Shown here: one piece after another, positions 1 to 8,180 of the stretch
Numbering within the stretch: the stretch's first letter is position 1
Layout of the letters: each line of letters starts with the position of its first letter
Source of the DNA: Euryarchaeota archaeon UBA182
GTDB lineage: Archaea; Thermoplasmatota; Poseidoniia; Poseidoniales; Thalassarchaeaceae
DNA length: 41,810 nt
Assembly: GCA_002495675.1 (NCBI GenBank)
Contig: DAGH01000003.1
Span: 14,448 to 56,257 of the forward strand
Reading direction: 5' to 3'
Translations under genes and position numbers: made by a program
Notes under the pieces: generated by a model
What the model saw: only the letters and a program-made list of their open reading frames with translations
Told to the model about the DNA's origin: nothing
The model's database searches: none

Positions 1-908
1 TTTCTTCCGACGTCATATCGACCCAGTTTTGTGCGTAGGAACGAATCCAAGCGTATTCTGGCTTCTCTAGGGCCTCCAATTTTAGTTCTGACTGCTCTGA
101 CTTCGTGGTCGATATCAAGGGGCGCCAATGCATTTCTTCCAATTGAACCGCCCTGGGCGACCCTCCACATCCACTCCAATGGTGTACTGTCGAAACTCGT
201 GGCCTTCTGAATCTCAGCCAGGCGATCACTGTCTACCTCAAGGTTTTTTTCGACTCCTTCGAGAGGGTTCTCCTTAGGTGACGACTCAAATGCTGTCAAG
301 AGGCTTTTTTGGACGAATCTCCTGAAGGAATGAGCGGTCGAGAACTCTTTTTCTGACATTTGCATGGGAATAATGCCCGTTGAATCTACCGCCTCCAGCC
401 AAACAGAGGTGGTTTTCGCAGCACGCTTCTGAACCCAAAGTGGGAGATATGTCGGGTAATCATCAATAATCATTGCCGCAGCCCTCTCGGAGATCCTCCT
501 CAGCAGGCCATCACCCGAATCCTTGTGATTTTCGACCCAAGGTAGGTAACTTACAGGGAGATCGCTGAAGGTTTCTATGTTTTCAACCAACCCTTGGACC
601 ATAAAAGTAACAACCCGCTCAGATGTCCACCTGTGTCGGATCGAAACTCCCTCTACCACAAGAAGTGGTTTATTTATTTCCAACGCCACTTCAATTGCCC
701 TTTCGAGGGCGGCGTTGTATCTGTACCGCCTCGTCGCCGTCATCCAGTAGACTACGAAGTCACCTTCGTGATTCACCGGTAGGTCTCTGAGCACCCTAAT
801 TCTAGGCGCTAGGCGAGATTCTTCCGCCTTTAGCATGGAGTTCACGGAGATTTTCAACCGCATCTCAGATATGAACGGCTGTTCTGAAAATGTGAATATT
901 CCAAACAT
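1..908 (-). CDS. Deoxyribodipyrimidine photolyase, class II-like (partial, runs off left edge)
   Basis: The reverse strand is open from an ATG at 908 to the window edge, about 302 codons without a stop. After about 45 residues comes DFVVYWMTATRRYRYNAALE, the N-terminal photolyase/cryptochrome signature that class II enzymes show as VVYWM-x-RDQR-x-x-DN-ALL. It is followed by a Rossmann-like stretch (PLLVVEGVSIRHRW, then MVQGLVENIETF) and a region near residues 145-160 (AAAMIIDDYPTYLPLWVQ) like the antenna-domain segment before the linker. The C-terminal FAD-binding helical domain would lie mostly outside the window. Members of the family use FAD and light to split UV-induced pyrimidine dimers. 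Here the RDQ element reads TRRYRYN, so this may be a divergent photolyase-related protein. It is divergent from ribA, with about 36 bases between the starts. Confidence 0.75.
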   Translation of the reverse strand, partial: MFGIFTFSEQPFISEMRLKISVNSMLKAEESRLAPRIRVLRDLPVNHEGDFVVYWMTATRRYRYNAALERAIEVALEINKPLLVVEGVSIRHRWTSERVVTFMVQGLVENIETFSDLPVSYLPWVENHKDSGDGLLRRISERAAAMIIDDYPTYLPLWVQKRAAKTTSVWLEAVDSTGIIPMQMSEKEFSTAHSFRRFVQKSLLTAFESSPKENPLEGVEKNLEVDSDRLAEIQKATSFDSTPLEWMWRVAQGGSIGRNALAPLDIDHEVRAVRTKIGGPREARIRLDSFLRTKLGRYDVGR

Positions 909-944
909 TGTTTCATAACCTAGTTTCGTCGGGATGTGGATTGG

Positions 945-1559
945 ATGACGATACAAATAGACTCTAATGATGACCTGATAATGTCAGATGCCGAGCTTCC
1001 TACGGAGTACGGGAATTTCAGAATCCGCGCCTACACAGGACCAGACGGTAAAGAACATGCGACACTTTACACCGGGGATCTTTCAAGTTCAGAAAAGCCT
1101 CCTCTTGTCAGAATTCACTCTGAATGCCTAACTGGAGATGCTTTTGCATCACTAAAATGCGATTGTGGCCCTCAGTTGGAGGCCTCGTTGAAGAGGATAC
1201 AAGAAGAGGGTAATGGAGCGCTGGTGTACATGAGGCAAGAGGGGCGCGGTATAGGGCTATACTCTAAGATACAGGCCTATGCTTTGCAGGACCAAGGCCA
1301 TGATACACTTGACGCTAATCTTCTTCTGGGGCTTCCCGCGGATGGACGCGAGTACGACATAGCTGCGGAGATGTTGAAGGATCTAGGTCTGACGGAAATT
1401 AGACTCATGACGAACAACCCCCTCAAAATCAAGGGCCTTCAGGACAATGGGATAACTGTCAAACAGAGACTACAGCACCAAAGCGGCGTAGGCCCTAGAA
1501 ACGTAGACTACCTTTCGACGAAAAGACGTCGAATGGGGCACCTCCTTAATGTCGAATGA
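945..1559 (+). CDS. ribA: GTP cyclohydrolase II
   Basis: GTP cyclohydrolase II converts GTP to 2,5-diamino-6-ribosylamino-4-pyrimidinone 5'-phosphate, formate and pyrophosphate, the first step of bacterial-type riboflavin synthesis. The zinc site C-x10-C-x-C is intact (HSECLTGDAFASLKCDC), followed by the catalytic region MRQEGRGIGLYSKIQAY and the C-terminal RLMTNNPLKIKGL. At about 205 residues it is a stand-alone RibA without the DHBP synthase domain. I chose ATG 945; an in-frame GTG at 936 would add three residues. Many euryarchaea start riboflavin synthesis with ArfA (GTP cyclohydrolase III), so a RibA here suggests a bacterial-type pathway, possibly acquired. It lies head-to-head with the photolyase gene, whose product needs FAD. 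Confidence 0.93.
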   Translation: MTIQIDSNDDLIMSDAELPTEYGNFRIRAYTGPDGKEHATLYTGDLSSSEKPPLVRIHSECLTGDAFASLKCDCGPQLEASLKRIQEEGNGALVYMRQEGRGIGLYSKIQAYALQDQGHDTLDANLLLGLPADGREYDIAAEMLKDLGLTEIRLMTNNPLKIKGLQDNGITVKQRLQHQSGVGPRNVDYLSTKRRRMGHLLNVE

Positions 1560-1590
1560 ACCATATGCTACATCCCTTTAGGTGCACACA

Positions 1591-2058
1591 ATGGCTGCTT
1601 CGACGATGATTGGTACCAAGGCTCCAAAGTTCTCTTTGGACTCAAGTGAGGGTACGAAATTCTCGTCCTCAGATATGACAGGAAGTTGGTATGTCTTGTT
1701 TTTCTACGCAAAGGACGGCAGCCCAACGTGCAAGAGAGGTTGCCTAAGTTTCAAAGAACAATACAACCTATTCAAGTCATTAGAACCTCCAGTTGAGATC
1801 GTTGGCATCAGTCAAGACACAGCAGAAGACCACAAGAAATTCAAAGAAGAGCTAGAATTGCCTTTCGCCCTCCTATCTGATGAGGACAGGAAAGTCGCAG
1901 ACTCTTTCGGTGTACCGGTACATCTTGGCAGATTTCCCGCCAAGTCGTCATTCGTGATCGACCCAGAGGGAATAATCAGGCATGTCTATGATTGGCAATT
2001 CAGACCAAGGCACCACGTAGCTAAAATCTTGGACTCACTGTCATCAATTACGGAGTAG
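1591..2058 (+). CDS. Peroxiredoxin, BCP/PrxQ type
   Basis: This is a thiol peroxidase that reduces H2O2 and organic or lipid hydroperoxides. The thioredoxin-fold start (GTKAPKFSLDSSEG) is followed by FFYAKDGSPTCKRGCLSFKE, which aligns with the PrxQ active site YPKDxTPGCTxxAC. The peroxidatic Cys is in SPTC, the second Cys sits only four residues later (C-x3-C instead of the usual C-x4-C), and the usual Pro of the PxxxTxxC motif is Ala. A later block (FGVPVHLGRFPAKSSFVIDP, then GIIRHVYDWQF) matches the family's C-terminal half. The length of 155 aa is normal. ATG 1591 is preferred; a GTG at 1582 is in frame. It follows ribA by about 30 bases and precedes the TrmB-like gene by 5. Confidence 0.88.
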   Translation: MAASTMIGTKAPKFSLDSSEGTKFSSSDMTGSWYVLFFYAKDGSPTCKRGCLSFKEQYNLFKSLEPPVEIVGISQDTAEDHKKFKEELELPFALLSDEDRKVADSFGVPVHLGRFPAKSSFVIDPEGIIRHVYDWQFRPRHHVAKILDSLSSITE

Positions 2059-2063
2059 ATCAC

Positions 2064-3428
2064 ATGCAGTGGAGACAAGTTTTGTCGGATGCGGGCCTGT
2101 CAGACCGCGAGGTCAATGCAGTTATGGTGCTCTCAACCAAATCCAGTCTCAAGGCTAGTGAGTTGGCAAAAGAATTGGGGACGACAAGGCTAGACGCATA
2201 CAATTCCCTTGAGAGACTACAATCCATTGGGCTTGTCAAAACAATAGCAGACAGACCAATGAGGTTCTCCTGCCCCCCTGTCCATGACGCAGTGTCACAC
2301 CTCATTGATATCCGTAGGGAACAGCTTCAGAAGATAGAGACTGGCTACGAGGATCTGAAACAGTCAGTCAACCCGGGGGAGGACCAGACGAATGATGAAA
2401 CATCCGATTTCTCCAACCCCAAATTCGCGGTCCTAAAAGAAAGAACTCACATAATGAACAGGATTGACAAAATGGCTAACGAGGCAGAGAGTGAACTAAC
2501 ATTAGTTCTAGGCAGGTTTGGAATATTACACCTATGCAGAAGCTCAGCGCTAAACAGTGTTAATGATGCGTCGGAGAGGGGAGTCAGAATCCGCGTGCTG
2601 GCCCAGTTGGATCGAAGGACAATCAGATTCTTTTCGCAACTACATCAAAACGTCGAGGTCAGACATACGAAGGACCTTGAGGCTCAGGGGGCGATAATGG
2701 ATTCTAGCGAGTCAATTCAATATCTCCACATGGAGGAGAACCCTGTCGGGAGGGGTAAGAATGATGCTGCTTTAATCGTAGAATCCGAGCCATTTGGCGT
2801 CTCCCAAAGAAACTTAGTGGACTCTATCTGGGACGAGGCAATCTCTTTCGAAGCAGCATCAAAGCGCTTCACAGAAGACCGAATCGTAGACCCTTTGAGA
2901 GTCACCTTGGAGGGGGGTTCGTTCCTCGATAGGTTCAGAGAAGTCCTTGAGATCGACGAAAATTTGCCCGAGGAGGACACTCCGTTCAACCCAGATGCAT
3001 TCTTAGCCTCAAGTGGGGAGATTAACAAGGCAAGGAAGAAACTCCTTGCGGGGGGGATATTGGAAATTTCGTCCTTCGGAATTAACCTTTCAGATATTCT
3101 CAGTCAAGTAGGCATGAGAATCGGTGAAGAACTCTCGTTTTCATTGAGGTCTATCGAAGGCGACATCGAATTTCTAAACGAGATGATGGATTGGTGGGAG
3201 CATGCAGGACTTGGAGAGTTGTCATATGGCATAGACCCGAGTTTCCACATCAAGGCAATTCTGCTACAAGACTCGACTTCGAAGGACTCATTGCCTCTTG
3301 ATGAGTTGGACGGTGGGATAATTGAAGGCGCTCTGAGGTCGAGGTTCGAGGGTACCACAGGCGCTTCTATACACAGGGAAATGGACTCAGAGGGGAGCCT
3401 AATTTACACCCTGGAAATGCCGGACTGA
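2064..3428 (+). CDS. TrmB-family transcriptional regulator with V4R-like C-terminal domain
   Basis: This is a three-part protein of 454 aa. Residues 10-75 are a TrmB-type winged helix (SDREVNAVMVLSTKSSLKAS, then ELGTTRLDAYNSLERLQSIG), the archaeal sugar/metabolite regulator family. A coiled-coil linker follows. Residues about 120-290 match the phospholipase D-like middle domain of TrmB proteins (VLKERTHIMNRIDKMANEAE, ERGVRIRVLAQ, an FGVSQRN...IWDEA end). Residues about 332-454 are not part of classical TrmB. Their pattern (ILEISSFG, VGMRIGEELSFSL, HAGLGELSYG, ELDGGIIEGALRSRFEGTTG, LIYTLEMP) resembles a V4R/4-vinyl-reductase small-molecule-binding domain without its usual cysteines. I infer a ligand-responsive repressor or activator of this gene string. 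The V4R assignment is by eye only. Confidence 0.82.
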   Translation: MQWRQVLSDAGLSDREVNAVMVLSTKSSLKASELAKELGTTRLDAYNSLERLQSIGLVKTIADRPMRFSCPPVHDAVSHLIDIRREQLQKIETGYEDLKQSVNPGEDQTNDETSDFSNPKFAVLKERTHIMNRIDKMANEAESELTLVLGRFGILHLCRSSALNSVNDASERGVRIRVLAQLDRRTIRFFSQLHQNVEVRHTKDLEAQGAIMDSSESIQYLHMEENPVGRGKNDAALIVESEPFGVSQRNLVDSIWDEAISFEAASKRFTEDRIVDPLRVTLEGGSFLDRFREVLEIDENLPEEDTPFNPDAFLASSGEINKARKKLLAGGILEISSFGINLSDILSQVGMRIGEELSFSLRSIEGDIEFLNEMMDWWEHAGLGELSYGIDPSFHIKAILLQDSTSKDSLPLDELDGGIIEGALRSRFEGTTGASIHREMDSEGSLIYTLEMPD

Positions 3429-3474
3429 CGTATATCTGCCTCGCGAGGATGAACGGTGGATTATATCTTCGAGC

Positions 3475-4728
3475 ATGGCCTCTCGCATCATGAGGGTCTT
3501 TACCTTTATCAGATTCATGAGGCAGATACTCAAATCTAGCCCCGCTGATCTGGACTGGATACAATCACAAGGCCTCCTTGCCGTAAAACTAGCTCAGATA
3601 TTTGCACTTAGAAGTGACCTGATATCCGTCGATAAATGCAGGCAGCTGCAACAGTTGTACCAACATGCATCGAGCATTCCAACTGAAGATGTATTCCGAA
3701 ACATAGAGCAGAGGGCACCAGAGGGTTTCATAGACGCGTTTGAGCATATCGACGATGTCCCATTAGCAGCCGCCTCAGTCGGGCAAGTGCACAGGGCACG
3801 GCTCAAGGACGGCCAAGAAGTAGTGATCAAGGTTATCAAGGCTCAAAATGAGAAGACGTTTAGGCGCGACGTAAATCGAATGCGCAGGTGGCTAAGGGTC
3901 TTCCTTATCTTCATGCCGAAGCTTAGAAAGGTTGGAAATCCAGTTGCACTGTTGAATCACGTAGCTGACTACACCACCAGGGAGCTGGATTTACGAAACG
4001 AGATCAAAGGTGCAGAGGAACTTTTGAGAATCAAAGAGGAGGTTAGCGGTAACTTCCAAATGGATTTACTTCGATTCCCAAAATATTATCGAGAATTATC
4101 CAATAAGGACGTCCTTGTGTCAGAGTTCGTTAGGGGAGACTCGCTAGAAGACGGAATAGAGGCTGGATCGCTAACATGGTCAACCCTGTTGGAGCTATTC
4201 AGAATTCACGGAGCTTACCTATTTGGCATCGGCACCTTCCACGGGGACCTACACCCCGGGAACTGTATAATCGACGAAGACGGAAAGTTTGTTTTCATCG
4301 ACAATGGTGCAATATGCCATGCCCCCGATCATGTAAACAAGTCGCTATTCACATTTTTCAAACATCTATCAGATCACGAATTTGAACAGGCATTCACTTC
4401 CCTTCTGGGCCTCTCTGAAAAGGAACTTCATCAGGAAGACACCACTGCATACATGAGCCAGATGGCGACAATATACCATGACTTCGAAATGAAGACTGTG
4501 GGAGAACAGAGTCTAACTCAGATAATGATGAAGACAGTGAGATGCGCCGTGGAAAAGGCCGGTGCGGAATTCGGAGAAGAGGCCTTCCCAATAATCCGGG
4601 CACTGATGTACCTCGATGGACTGGTCATCAGAACCCATCCACAAGCCCGCTTGATCTCCTCAATGGGCCCGTATCTCGATGAGTTCCAAAGGGGCCTACC
4701 CATCGACGAAGGAGCCATGGTCGTATGA
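3475..4728 (+). CDS. UbiB/ABC1 (AarF) family atypical kinase
   Basis: The 417-aa protein carries the family hallmarks in order: the KxGQ-like element, here KLAQ (residues 38-41, VKLAQIFALRSDLIS); the Ala-rich nucleotide loop and Lys (AAASVGQVHRARL, VVIKVIK); the catalytic loop HGDLHPGNCIID; and the metal-binding DNG in place of DFG (FVFIDNGAI). UbiB/COQ8 proteins are ATP-binding and support isoprenoid-quinone or other prenyl-lipid metabolism at membranes; the true substrate is unknown. The change from KxGQ to KxAQ alters the Gly that restrains kinase activity in COQ8, so catalytic behaviour may differ. The last four bases overlap pdxH (ATGA), so the two are probably translationally coupled. 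Confidence 0.92.
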   Translation: MASRIMRVFTFIRFMRQILKSSPADLDWIQSQGLLAVKLAQIFALRSDLISVDKCRQLQQLYQHASSIPTEDVFRNIEQRAPEGFIDAFEHIDDVPLAAASVGQVHRARLKDGQEVVIKVIKAQNEKTFRRDVNRMRRWLRVFLIFMPKLRKVGNPVALLNHVADYTTRELDLRNEIKGAEELLRIKEEVSGNFQMDLLRFPKYYRELSNKDVLVSEFVRGDSLEDGIEAGSLTWSTLLELFRIHGAYLFGIGTFHGDLHPGNCIIDEDGKFVFIDNGAICHAPDHVNKSLFTFFKHLSDHEFEQAFTSLLGLSEKELHQEDTTAYMSQMATIYHDFEMKTVGEQSLTQIMMKTVRCAVEKAGAEFGEEAFPIIRALMYLDGLVIRTHPQARLISSMGPYLDEFQRGLPIDEGAMVV

Positions 4729-5327
4729 AAATACCAGAATTTGCGGAACAACCAGAGCTTGATCCATGGGTCTGGCTCAAAAACTGGTTAATCGAAGCTG
4801 AGGATGAGGGAGAAAATGAACCGACAGCCATGGCACTGTCAACCCTGAGTGAAGAAGGAAGGCCAAGAACGAGGTTCGTTCTCTGCAAGGGCGTCAGCAA
4901 AGATGGTATCAGGTTCTTTACGAATCTAAACTCGGCAAAAGGGGGCGAGATTTCCAGAAATCCAATTGCCTCTGTAGCTTTCCACTGGCCGAAACTAAAT
5001 CGGCAAGTGAGGGCCCAAGGTAAGCTCGATAGAATATCAGAGGACGATGCCAATGAGTATTTTCAGTCAAGAAACAGGCTATCCAAAATCGGTGCATGGG
5101 CCTCAAAGCAGAGTCAGCCCTTGGAATCGAGGGATGCCTTGCTTAAGTCTGTTCAAGAATTTTCTGACAAGTTCAAATCTGATGTACCGAGGCCTCCCCA
5201 TTGGTCTGGGTTTCACCTCGTCCCAGATTACTGGGAGTTCTGGCAGGGGCATGAAGGCCGATTGCATGATAGGTGGGCCATCCATCCTGCCGAAGAAGGC
5301 TGGATTTCTTGGAGGCTATTTCCATGA
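4725..5327 (+). CDS. pdxH: Pyridoxamine 5'-phosphate oxidase
   Basis: PdxH is an FMN enzyme that oxidises pyridoxine or pyridoxamine 5'-phosphate to pyridoxal 5'-phosphate. The sequence shows the full set of family blocks: PRTRFVLCKGVSKDGIRFFT, then TNLNSAKGGEI, VAFHWPKLNRQVRAQGKLD, YFQSRNRLSKIGAWASKQS, the substrate-binding PPHWSGFHLVPDYWEFWQG and the C-terminal GRLHDRW...ISWRLFP. The length of 200 aa is normal. It starts in an ATGA overlap with ubiB and ends in an ATGA overlap with the SDR. PdxH is common in bacteria and uncommon in archaea, which often rely on the PdxS/PdxT route, so I infer a bacterial-type gene. It needs FMN, which fits the nearby ribA. Confidence 0.95.
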   Translation: MKIPEFAEQPELDPWVWLKNWLIEAEDEGENEPTAMALSTLSEEGRPRTRFVLCKGVSKDGIRFFTNLNSAKGGEISRNPIASVAFHWPKLNRQVRAQGKLDRISEDDANEYFQSRNRLSKIGAWASKQSQPLESRDALLKSVQEFSDKFKSDVPRPPHWSGFHLVPDYWEFWQGHEGRLHDRWAIHPAEEGWISWRLFP

Positions 5328-6076
5328 GTCAAGTAGTGTGGATCACAGGGGCTTCAGGAGGCATAGGGGTTGAAGTTGCGAAGCTACTTGCCCAGAAAGG
5401 TTGGACCATCGTTGCCTCCGCTAGAGATGGTGAGAATCTGGAACGGACTACCTCTGGGATTGAGGGTATCCACATTCTACCTGTGGATGTGACAGATGAG
5501 GTCGCAATGAGGAATGTGGCAAATCAGATAAAGTCCGAATATGGTCGTCTCGACGGGTTGGTCCATGCTGTGGGATCGATCCTTCTCAGGCCCCTCCATG
5601 CAACAAGCTTGGATCAATTTCAAGACACCCTCAACCTAAACCTAACCTCAGCATTCATCGCAATGAAATACAGCGTCCCCATCATGATGAGATCTGGAGG
5701 GGGAAGGGTCGTGCTATTTTCATCGGTAGCCGCGAAAGTTGGCATGCCCAATCACTCGTCTATCGCTTCTGCAAAAGCTGGTCTAGAGGGATTGGCCATG
5801 GCAGCGGCTGCCGATTATGCAAAGCGAGGCATCAGGGTAAATGTCCTGGCCCCCGGTTTAACTGAAACTCCTCTCTCAGCCCACCTCTTGGCCAATGAGA
5901 ACGCGAGGGCCATATCCGAAAACATGCATCCAGTTGGACGGGTTGGCATGCCAAAGGAGGTTGGGTCAACCGCAGCTTGGATGGTATCCGAGGCTCCTGA
6001 CTGGCTGACGGGTACGGTGATACCTGTGGACGGCGGACTAAGCAATATCCGACCACAGGAGACTAGGAAAGCATGA
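5324..6076 (+). CDS. SDR-family oxidoreductase lacking the catalytic tyrosine
   Basis: This 250-aa Rossmann-fold protein has the SDR cofactor motif TGASGGIG (residues 9-16), LDGLVHAVGS in place of the usual NNAG, a central Ser pair at 133/134, and the C-terminal RVNVLAPGLTETPL and GTVIPVDGGLS blocks. The catalytic YxxxK is altered: 13 residues after Ser134, where Tyr is expected, there is Ile147, while Lys151 is kept (HSSIASAKAGLEGL). It may therefore be a divergent subfamily using another proton donor, or a non-classical binding protein. The ATG at 5324 is chosen because it overlaps the pdxH stop (ATGA); the end overlaps the FAD gene in the same way. The substrate is unknown. Confidence 0.88.
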   Translation: MSQVVWITGASGGIGVEVAKLLAQKGWTIVASARDGENLERTTSGIEGIHILPVDVTDEVAMRNVANQIKSEYGRLDGLVHAVGSILLRPLHATSLDQFQDTLNLNLTSAFIAMKYSVPIMMRSGGGRVVLFSSVAAKVGMPNHSSIASAKAGLEGLAMAAAADYAKRGIRVNVLAPGLTETPLSAHLLANENARAISENMHPVGRVGMPKEVGSTAAWMVSEAPDWLTGTVIPVDGGLSNIRPQETRKA

Positions 6077-7326
6077 CAAAGCCAACCGTCCACATAATTG
6101 GGTCAGGAATATCCGGCCTCAGATGTGCTGAGAACCTACTTCAATCTGGCATTGAGGTGAAGATAGTTGAGATGACCGACTCGATTGGCGGGAGAATGCG
6201 AACAACCGAAAAAAATGGGTTTCTGTTGGACCACGGGTTTCATGTGATGCAAACAGGGTATCCTCACAGCAAGGCGGAGATCGACTTTAATGCACTAGGG
6301 GCAAAGAGATTCAGCCCTGGCGCAAAGATCATCAAATCAAGTGCGGGGAAAACCAAGCAATATGTGTTGTCAGATCCATTTCGAAGCCCTATTTCATCAA
6401 TATCGGCGCTATTCACCCAGAAGTGGTCAGACCTGTACAATATTGCAAAACTGAGGCTGTCCCTCGGCTTAGAGAGCCCCGACCGAATCTTCGAAGGAAG
6501 CGATGGAACTACGGAGTCCTTTCTTAGACAATCCGGCTTCACGGAGCCATTCATCAATGAATTCCTCAGACCACTCTTCTCTGGAATTTTCCTTGAGTCA
6601 AAACTTGACACAAGTGAGAGGATGTTCAAATTTGTATTCGCCTCGATGGCAAAGGGGGATATGGTTCTACCAAGGGGCGGAATTCAAGCGTATCCAAATC
6701 TGATCGCAGACAGAATCGGAAGGGAGAGAATTGAGCTATCAACTCCTGCAACTCCCATCGATAGCACTACTCTTGCTATAAGGGGTAAGAAGATTAAGAC
6801 TGACCAAGTCGTTGTAGCCCATCCCCAGAGAGAGACCTCGGATTCTATGAACTCCGTGTGGACCGTATATTTCAGTACTCCAGAGAACTCAATAAAAGGA
6901 AATTACATCCTACTCAACGGGAACTATGAGGTCGGGAAGAATGCCATAGCCCACATTGCGGTACCATCGAACATCCAACCCACATACTCCCCAAGTGGAA
7001 AATCCCTCGTGGCAGTCACCATTGTGGGCGATGCAGCGATCGCATTGGACTTGGACTCAGATGAATCAATTGAAAAACAAGCCAGGATGGAACTGAGGGA
7101 CTTATTCGAGAATTCTGATACTTGGCAAACGGTTGAAGTATTTCACACCAAAAACGCCTTGCCACAAAGTGAAAGCCAATCCAACGCATCAAGTTCAGTA
7201 ATTTTTAATGAAAACGAAATCATCAGTTGCGGAGATCACACAACTCACGGAAGCATGGAGGGTGCCATCAAGTCTGCTGACCATGCTTCTAGGGAAGTCA
7301 TTCGAAGACTGGGAATAAGCGCGTAA
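6073..7326 (+). CDS. FAD-dependent oxidoreductase (amine oxidase / phytoene-desaturase-like superfamily)
   Basis: The N-terminus has a dinucleotide-binding motif (VHIIGSGISGLRCAENLLQS), an acidic strand end, and the GG motif SIGGRMRTTEKNGFLLDHGFH typical of protoporphyrinogen oxidase, amine oxidase and carotene desaturase flavoproteins. A middle block (EFLRPLFSGIFLESKLDTS, then LPRGGIQAYPNLIADRI) and a C-terminal FAD-binding block (ISCGDHTTHGSMEGAIKSAD) complete the fold. The length of 417 aa is normal. The substrate cannot be read from the sequence. It is translationally coupled (ATGA) to the SDR, so the two may act on the same small-molecule or lipid intermediate. The carotenoid operon about 3 kb downstream makes an isoprenoid substrate thinkable but unproven. 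Confidence 0.85.
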   Translation: MTKPTVHIIGSGISGLRCAENLLQSGIEVKIVEMTDSIGGRMRTTEKNGFLLDHGFHVMQTGYPHSKAEIDFNALGAKRFSPGAKIIKSSAGKTKQYVLSDPFRSPISSISALFTQKWSDLYNIAKLRLSLGLESPDRIFEGSDGTTESFLRQSGFTEPFINEFLRPLFSGIFLESKLDTSERMFKFVFASMAKGDMVLPRGGIQAYPNLIADRIGRERIELSTPATPIDSTTLAIRGKKIKTDQVVVAHPQRETSDSMNSVWTVYFSTPENSIKGNYILLNGNYEVGKNAIAHIAVPSNIQPTYSPSGKSLVAVTIVGDAAIALDLDSDESIEKQARMELRDLFENSDTWQTVEVFHTKNALPQSESQSNASSSVIFNENEIISCGDHTTHGSMEGAIKSADHASREVIRRLGISA

Positions 7327-7358
7327 AGTCTAATTGAAAATCAATCCAAACTAGAATT

Positions 7359-8180
7359 ATGGGCAATAGGGCCGTATTGACCGCTGGAGCGATATTATGC
7401 GCACTATCAGTAATGTTGTTGATACCTACGACGCTGATGGCAAATGAGGGCGTGGAAAATCTTGAGGAACTTGAGTTTGACGCTTCAGTTTTCTATTTCG
7501 AATCAATAATTTCGGAAAACAACTCTATTGAATTTACGTTGGAATACGTCGATGAGGATGGCGAAGGCAGCCTACCGTGGATATTGATGGTCCCTGGAGA
7601 TTATTCCGATGAGGATAGGGATGGTTTTCTGGATGCATGTCATGGTCTGGTGCTAGTTATTCATGACGAAGAGGGTCAGAATCTATCTGAGGACGACGTC
7701 GGAGTAATCTACTGCGACTCTGAAAAGAACCTCTCATCAGAAGAGGTTGATGCAAGTGATGGACTAGCGGACATCGGTCATATCTGCTACACGTTCAGAG
7801 AGGATCCCCAATATTGTCAAGTTGGTATGAAATACACGATCACATTGTACAATGAAAGCGGAAATCAAACTCCCTTCATTTTGTACGACAGCGATGCGTC
7901 AACCATTGCATTCGTTGGATCCCTTGCTGGAGAAATATCTTCCCTGTCGATAGCCGGCTTGGGTTGGTTTCTATCATGTTGTGGGCTTCTGGTAGGTATA
8001 ATGATCTTCATCTTTGGTCTGTTCATTGGCACCCCCCTGCCTGAGGAGAGTGTATTTGTCTACGAACCACCTGATTCCAGTCATAATGATCATGGCCGAG
8101 AATCGGCCCAACCCGAAACCAAATCGACAAGGTCCAGTGATATGGGAGAGTGGTGGGATGATGGCGAAAACATCGATTGA
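7359..8180 (+). CDS. Secreted/anchored acidic protein, function unknown
   Basis: I do not recognise this 273-aa protein. It starts with a signal peptide (basic MGNR, hydrophobic core to about residue 27, then LMANEG), followed by an extracellular domain of about 170 residues that is rich in Asp and Glu (YSDEDRDGFLDACHG is Ca-loop-like) and has several Cys. A transmembrane helix (GLGWFLSCCGLLVGIMIFIFGLF) lies near residue 205, then a short hydrophilic cytoplasmic tail ending in WWDDGENID. The acidic composition fits a secreted marine protein. It overlaps mutY by about 20 bases, so the two are probably co-transcribed. Confidence 0.72.
   Translation: MGNRAVLTAGAILCALSVMLLIPTTLMANEGVENLEELEFDASVFYFESIISENNSIEFTLEYVDEDGEGSLPWILMVPGDYSDEDRDGFLDACHGLVLVIHDEEGQNLSEDDVGVIYCDSEKNLSSEEVDASDGLADIGHICYTFREDPQYCQVGMKYTITLYNESGNQTPFILYDSDASTIAFVGSLAGEISSLSIAGLGWFLSCCGLLVGIMIFIFGLFIGTPLPEESVFVYEPPDSSHNDHGRESAQPETKSTRSSDMGEWWDDGENID

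Noticed and set aside
594..782. Short 62-aa forward frame in the first 900 bases
   Set aside because: It lies opposite a continuous reverse-strand photolyase frame with recognisable motifs.
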